From: an uncultured Rubrivivax sp.
Lineage (GTDB): Bacteria > Pseudomonadota > Gammaproteobacteria > Burkholderiales > Burkholderiaceae_C
Assembly (NCBI GenBank): GCA_937975735.1
Contig: CALJUI010000213.1
Location: forward strand, 1-17,461
DNA length: 17,461 nucleotides
Direction: 5' to 3'
Positions 14,826 to 17,461 of the stretch are shown here, in pieces (the stretch's first letter is position 1; each line of letters starts with the position of its first letter). The translations under genes and the position numbers were made by a program. The notes under the pieces are model-generated. The model did no database searches, was not told the DNA's origin, and saw nothing but the letters and a program-made list of their open reading frames with translations.

Positions 14826-16776
14826 CCTGGTCGACCGGAGCCGCGCCGAAGCCGCGGAAGCGGCCCTTCTTCAGATGGATCAGCAGCAGCGAGATCGCCG
14901 CCGGCGTCACGCCGGAGATGCGCGCCGCCTGACCCAAGGTGGCCGGGCGCTGGCTGGCCAGCTTCTGACGCACCTCGAACGACAGTGCACCGACTTGCGC
15001 GTAGTCCAGATCGGCCGGCAGCTTCAGGTGCTCGTAGTGCGCGGCGCGTTCGACCTCGTCCTGCTGGCGGTCGATGTAGCCGGCGTACTTCAAGCCGATC
15101 TCGACCTGCTCGATCACCGCATCGGCCTCGAGCGTGCCGATCCGGGCGCGCATGGTTTCACGTGAAACCGCGGCTTCGGGATGGGCCAGCGCATCGGCGG
15201 CCGCGACGTCGTCGTAGCGCACGCCGGGCCGCCGCAGCAGATCGGCCAGCCGGTACTCGTGCTCCAGCGCCTTGCCGAACAGCCGCTCGGCGTCCGCGGC
15301 GGGGACGGTCTGCGGCCGCACCCAGGTGCCGCGCAGGCGCTCGAGCTCGGCGGCGAGCGCGTCGCGCTTGCGGCAGAACGCGTCCCAGCGCGCGTCGTCG
15401 ACGAGCCCGAGCTCGCGCCCGACCTCGGTCAGCCGCAAGTCGGCGTTGTCCTCGCGCAGCTGCAGCCGGTACTCGGCCCGGCTGGTGAACATGCGGTACG
15501 GCTCGGTGACGCCCTTGGTGATCAGGTCGTCGACGAGCACGCCGAGGTAGGCCTGGTCGCGCCGCGGCAGCCAGGGCTCGCGGTCGCCGACCTGCAGCGC
15601 CGCATTGATGCCGGCGAACAGGCCCTGCGCCGCCGCCTCCTCGTAGCCGGTGGTGCCGCTGATCTGGCCGGCGAAGGACAGGCCGCGGATCGCCCGCGTC
15701 TCGAAGCTCGGATGCAACGCGCGCGGGTCGAAGTAGTCGTACTCGATCGCGTAGCCCGGGCGCAGGATGTGCGCCTGCTCGAGCCCGACCATCGATCGCA
15801 CCGCGTCAATCTGGATGTCGAACGGCAGCGAGGTCGAGATGCCGTTCGGGTAGACCTCGTGCGTGGTCAGCCCCTCCGGCTCCAGGAAGATCTGGTGCGA
15901 GGACTTGTCGGCGAAGCGGTTGACCTTGTCCTCGATGCTCGGGCAGTAGCGCGGGCCGACGCCGTCGATCACGCCGGTGAACATTGGGCTGCGGTCGAAT
16001 CCGCTGCGGATGATCTGGTGCGTGCGCTCGTTGGTGTGCGTGATCCAGCACGGCAGCTGCCGAGGGTGCTGATCGGCGCGGCCAAGGAAGCTGAACACCG
16101 GCACCGGATCGCTGTCGCCCGGCTGGACCTGCAGGCGGGCGAAGTCGATCGTCCGGCCGTCCAGCCGCGGCGGGGTGCCGGTCTTCAGCCGGCCCTGCGG
16201 CAGCTTGAGTTCCTTCAGCCGTGCCGACAGGCTGACCGCCGGCGGGTCGCCGGCACGGCCGGCGCTGTAGTTCTGCAGGCCGACGTGGATGCGCCCGTCG
16301 AGGAAGGTGCCCGCGGTCAGCACCACCGCCCGGCCGCGGAAACGCACGCCGGCCTGGGTAACGGCGCCGGTCACTCGATCGCCCTCGAGCATCAGGTCGT
16401 CGACCGCCTGCTGGAACAGCCACAGGTTCGGCTGGTTCTCCAGCCGCCGACGGATCGCGGCGCGGTAGAGCACGCGGTCGGCCTGCGCCCTCGTTGCACG
16501 CACCGCCGGCCCCTTGGAGCCGTTGAGGATGCGGAACTGGATCCCGGCCTCGTCCGTCGCGGCGGCCATCGCACCGCCGAGCGCGTCGACCTCCTTGACC
16601 AGGTGCCCCTTGCCGATCCCGCCGATCGACGGGTTGCAGCTCATCTGGCCCAGCGTCTCGATGTTGTGCGTGAGCAGCAACGTCCGGCGGCCCATGCGAG
16701 CCGCGGCCAGCGCCGCCTCGGTGCCGGCATGGCCGCCACCGACCACGATGACATCGAATTCCTGCGGGTGCAGCAT
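14812..16776 (-). CDS. mnmG: tRNA uridine-5-carboxymethylaminomethyl modification enzyme MnmG
   Basis: A 654-residue FAD protein (formerly GidA) that, with MnmE, installs the cmnm5 group on U34 of tRNAs. The Rossmann motif is VGGGHAG (12-18). The conserved LGQMSCNPSIGGIGKGH (42-58) includes Cys47. TAGTFLDGRIHVG, GPRYCPSIEDK (second redox-active cysteine) and FAGQISGTTGYEEAAAQG all match the family. The length is close to E. coli MnmG (629). The ATG at 16776 agrees with the FAD-motif position. A promoter-like pair lies about 70-100 bases upstream. It heads the mnmG-rsmG-lysE-parA-GNAT run, and its coding sequence carries a parS site. Confidence 0.96.
   Translation of the reverse strand: MLHPQEFDVIVVGGGHAGTEAALAAARMGRRTLLLTHNIETLGQMSCNPSIGGIGKGHLVKEVDALGGAMAAATDEAGIQFRILNGSKGPAVRATRAQADRVLYRAAIRRRLENQPNLWLFQQAVDDLMLEGDRVTGAVTQAGVRFRGRAVVLTAGTFLDGRIHVGLQNYSAGRAGDPPAVSLSARLKELKLPQGRLKTGTPPRLDGRTIDFARLQVQPGDSDPVPVFSFLGRADQHPRQLPCWITHTNERTHQIIRSGFDRSPMFTGVIDGVGPRYCPSIEDKVNRFADKSSHQIFLEPEGLTTHEVYPNGISTSLPFDIQIDAVRSMVGLEQAHILRPGYAIEYDYFDPRALHPSFETRAIRGLSFAGQISGTTGYEEAAAQGLFAGINAALQVGDREPWLPRRDQAYLGVLVDDLITKGVTEPYRMFTSRAEYRLQLREDNADLRLTEVGRELGLVDDARWDAFCRKRDALAAELERLRGTWVRPQTVPAADAERLFGKALEHEYRLADLLRRPGVRYDDVAAADALAHPEAAVSRETMRARIGTLEADAVIEQVEIGLKYAGYIDRQQDEVERAAHYEHLKLPADLDYAQVGALSFEVRQKLASQRPATLGQAARISGVTPAAISLLLIHLKKGRFRGFGAAPVDQDAAA
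15154..15169. other. parS: parS site 2 (ParB binding), inside mnmG
   Basis: GGTTTCACGTGAAACC is a perfect 16-bp palindrome whose 14-base core GTTTCACGTGAAAC is the classical parS core. It lies within mnmG near residue 536-541, in codons for VSRET. It is about 0.9 kb from parS site 1 and 5 kb from parB. Confidence 0.88.
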
Positions 16777-16964
16777 GGCGCCTTCTGACTCGAGGGGATG
16801 CGCCGGCGACGATCGGTCGGTCGCGCCGGCGGCGGAGAACCTCTGATTTTAGGCGGGCGGCCGGTCGGTTGCCGAGCGACGGACAGGCGCTCCATGGCTC
16901 CGTGCCGCCCCAGCAGGACCTCTAATGCGAATGCTTCTCGTTACCTCTGGTGACCCCTCCGGAC
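16777..16964 (-). promoter_or_regulatory. mnmG upstream region with candidate promoter
   Basis: On the minus strand, a good -10 element TAAAAT (16846-16851) is preceded by an 18-base spacer and a TCGGCA -35-like hexamer (16870-16875, four matches to TTGACA). This would give a leader of roughly 60 bases before the mnmG ATG. The leader can form a hairpin from CGCCGGC-GAC and GTC-GC-GCCGGCG (about 16801-16832). The -35 is weak, so the promoter call rests mainly on the -10 and its position. Confidence 0.45.
16925..16943. promoter_or_regulatory. Fur-box-like sequence
   Basis: GCGAATGCTTCTCGTTACC (within about 16927-16945) resembles the iron-repressor box family typified by GCGAATGATTCTCATTCGC, with about four mismatches over 19 bases. 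It lies between the ABC exporter 3' end and the mnmG promoter, about 50 bases before the -35. No iron-uptake gene is visible beside it. Confidence 0.3.
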
Positions 16965-17461
16965 CTATATGCCCGACGAGGACGGCACGCTGCGCAGATC
17001 CTGCGTGACCCGACCGTCCTGCAGGGCGATCACGCGCGTGGCAGACGCGATCGTCTCGGGCCGGTGCGCGACGATGATCCGCGTCAGCGCCAGCTGCCGC
17101 ACCGCCTGATTGACCGCACGCTCGCGCTCGACGTCGAGCGAACTCGTCGCTTCGTCGAGCATCAGCACCTGCGGCGCGCGATACAACGCGCGCGCCAGCA
17201 GGATGCGCTGCTTCTGGCCGCCCGACAGCGCCTGGCCCATGTCGCCGATCAGCGTCTGGTAGCCCATCGGCATCGCGCGGATGTCGTCGTGGATCGCCGC
17301 ACGGCGCGCGCTCTCCTCGATCCGGGCCGGATCCGCCTGAGGGTCGAAGAACGCGATGTTGTCGGCGATCGACCCGGAGAACAGCGGTTCGTCCTGCATC
17401 ACCGCGCCCACCGCCTGGCGCCAGCCGGGCAAGGCGACCTGCGCCAGCGGCGCGCCGCCGA
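16965..17461 (-). CDS. C-terminal part of a C39-peptidase/colicin V-type ABC exporter (partial)
   Basis: The frame enters at the window edge and ends with TAG at 16965-16967, giving about 165 residues of an ABC exporter nucleotide-binding domain. There is no true start; the frame continues upstream through GGAPLAQVALPGW. Visible motifs are the Q-loop AVMQDEPLFSGSIADNIAFFD, the signature LSGGQKQR, Walker B VLMLDEATSSLD and the H-loop IVAHRPE. The HDDIRAMPMGYQTLIGDMGQ segment is recalled as typical of CvaB-like bacteriocin or RTX-type exporters with an N-terminal C39 peptidase. That peptidase would lie outside the window, so the subtype is tentative while the ABC domain is certain. It would act in the inner membrane as the engine of a type I secretion system. 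Confidence 0.85.
   Translation of the reverse strand, partial: GGAPLAQVALPGWRQAVGAVMQDEPLFSGSIADNIAFFDPQADPARIEESARRAAIHDDIRAMPMGYQTLIGDMGQALSGGQKQRILLARALYRAPQVLMLDEATSSLDVERERAVNQAVRQLALTRIIVAHRPETIASATRVIALQDGRVTQDLRSVPSSSGI

Noticed and set aside
15181..16788. 535-residue plus-strand open frame opposite mnmG
   Set aside because: It is fully antisense to an unmistakable mnmG, rich in Arg/Ala/Gly/Asp/Val as expected of a high-GC shadow frame, and has no recognisable domain.
1..17461. CRISPR arrays, tRNA or rRNA genes, insertion sequences, DnaA-box cluster (TTATCCACA)
   Set aside because: No regularly spaced repeats, no cloverleaf-like segment with a CCA end, no transposase motifs and no TTATCCACA or its complement were seen on reading both strands.

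Overview
The window is high-GC bacterial chromosome (about 70% G+C by eye) with dense genes and several GTG starts. The mnmG-rsmG-(lysE)-parA gene order, ParB/parS, an AGPR of the short type and the intergenic C7G7-type palindromes together suggest a beta-proteobacterium, probably Burkholderiales of the Rubrivivax/Leptothrix sort. This placement is inferred from gene content and was not checked by any search. The mnmG/rsmG/par cluster and two parS sites suggest proximity to the replication origin, but I saw no DnaA-box cluster.

Left part (1-2979): the first 14 codons of a minus-strand gene, possibly the protein kinase prkA, then a 353-base gene-free stretch with two strong inverted repeats, then an MFS transporter and an HD-GYP-type protein whose HDxGK motif has lost its lysine.

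Middle (3129-9526): a complete ydcSTUV-patD operon on the plus strand. It encodes a periplasmic polyamine-type binding protein, an ABC ATPase, two inner-membrane permeases and gamma-aminobutyraldehyde dehydrogenase. Together these would import a polyamine such as putrescine and oxidise the aldehyde made from it towards GABA. The two permease genes are separated by a composite of three palindromes. A LysR regulator gene converges on patD and overlaps it. A T-N11-A inverted repeat upstream of ydcS is a possible operator.

Right part (9538-16776, mostly minus strand): the chromosome-partition locus. Transcription runs mnmG-rsmG-lysE-parA-GNAT with overlapping or nearly touching genes. A plus-strand argC (short type) then interrupts the locus, followed by an uncharacterised two-helix membrane protein, parB and the LysR gene. 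parA and parB are therefore not adjacent and sit in separate transcription units. Two near-consensus parS palindromes are embedded in the coding sequences of rsmG and mnmG, where ParB would load and ParA would act.

Right edge (16777-17461): the mnmG promoter region, a Fur-box-like sequence with no obvious client gene, and the C-terminal nucleotide-binding domain of an ABC exporter resembling the colicin V/C39-peptidase type, cut by the window end.

I found no new multi-gene system that can be claimed outright. The best leads are the split par locus with its embedded parS sites, the uncharacterised membrane protein upstream of parB, and the composite palindrome inside the ydc operon.
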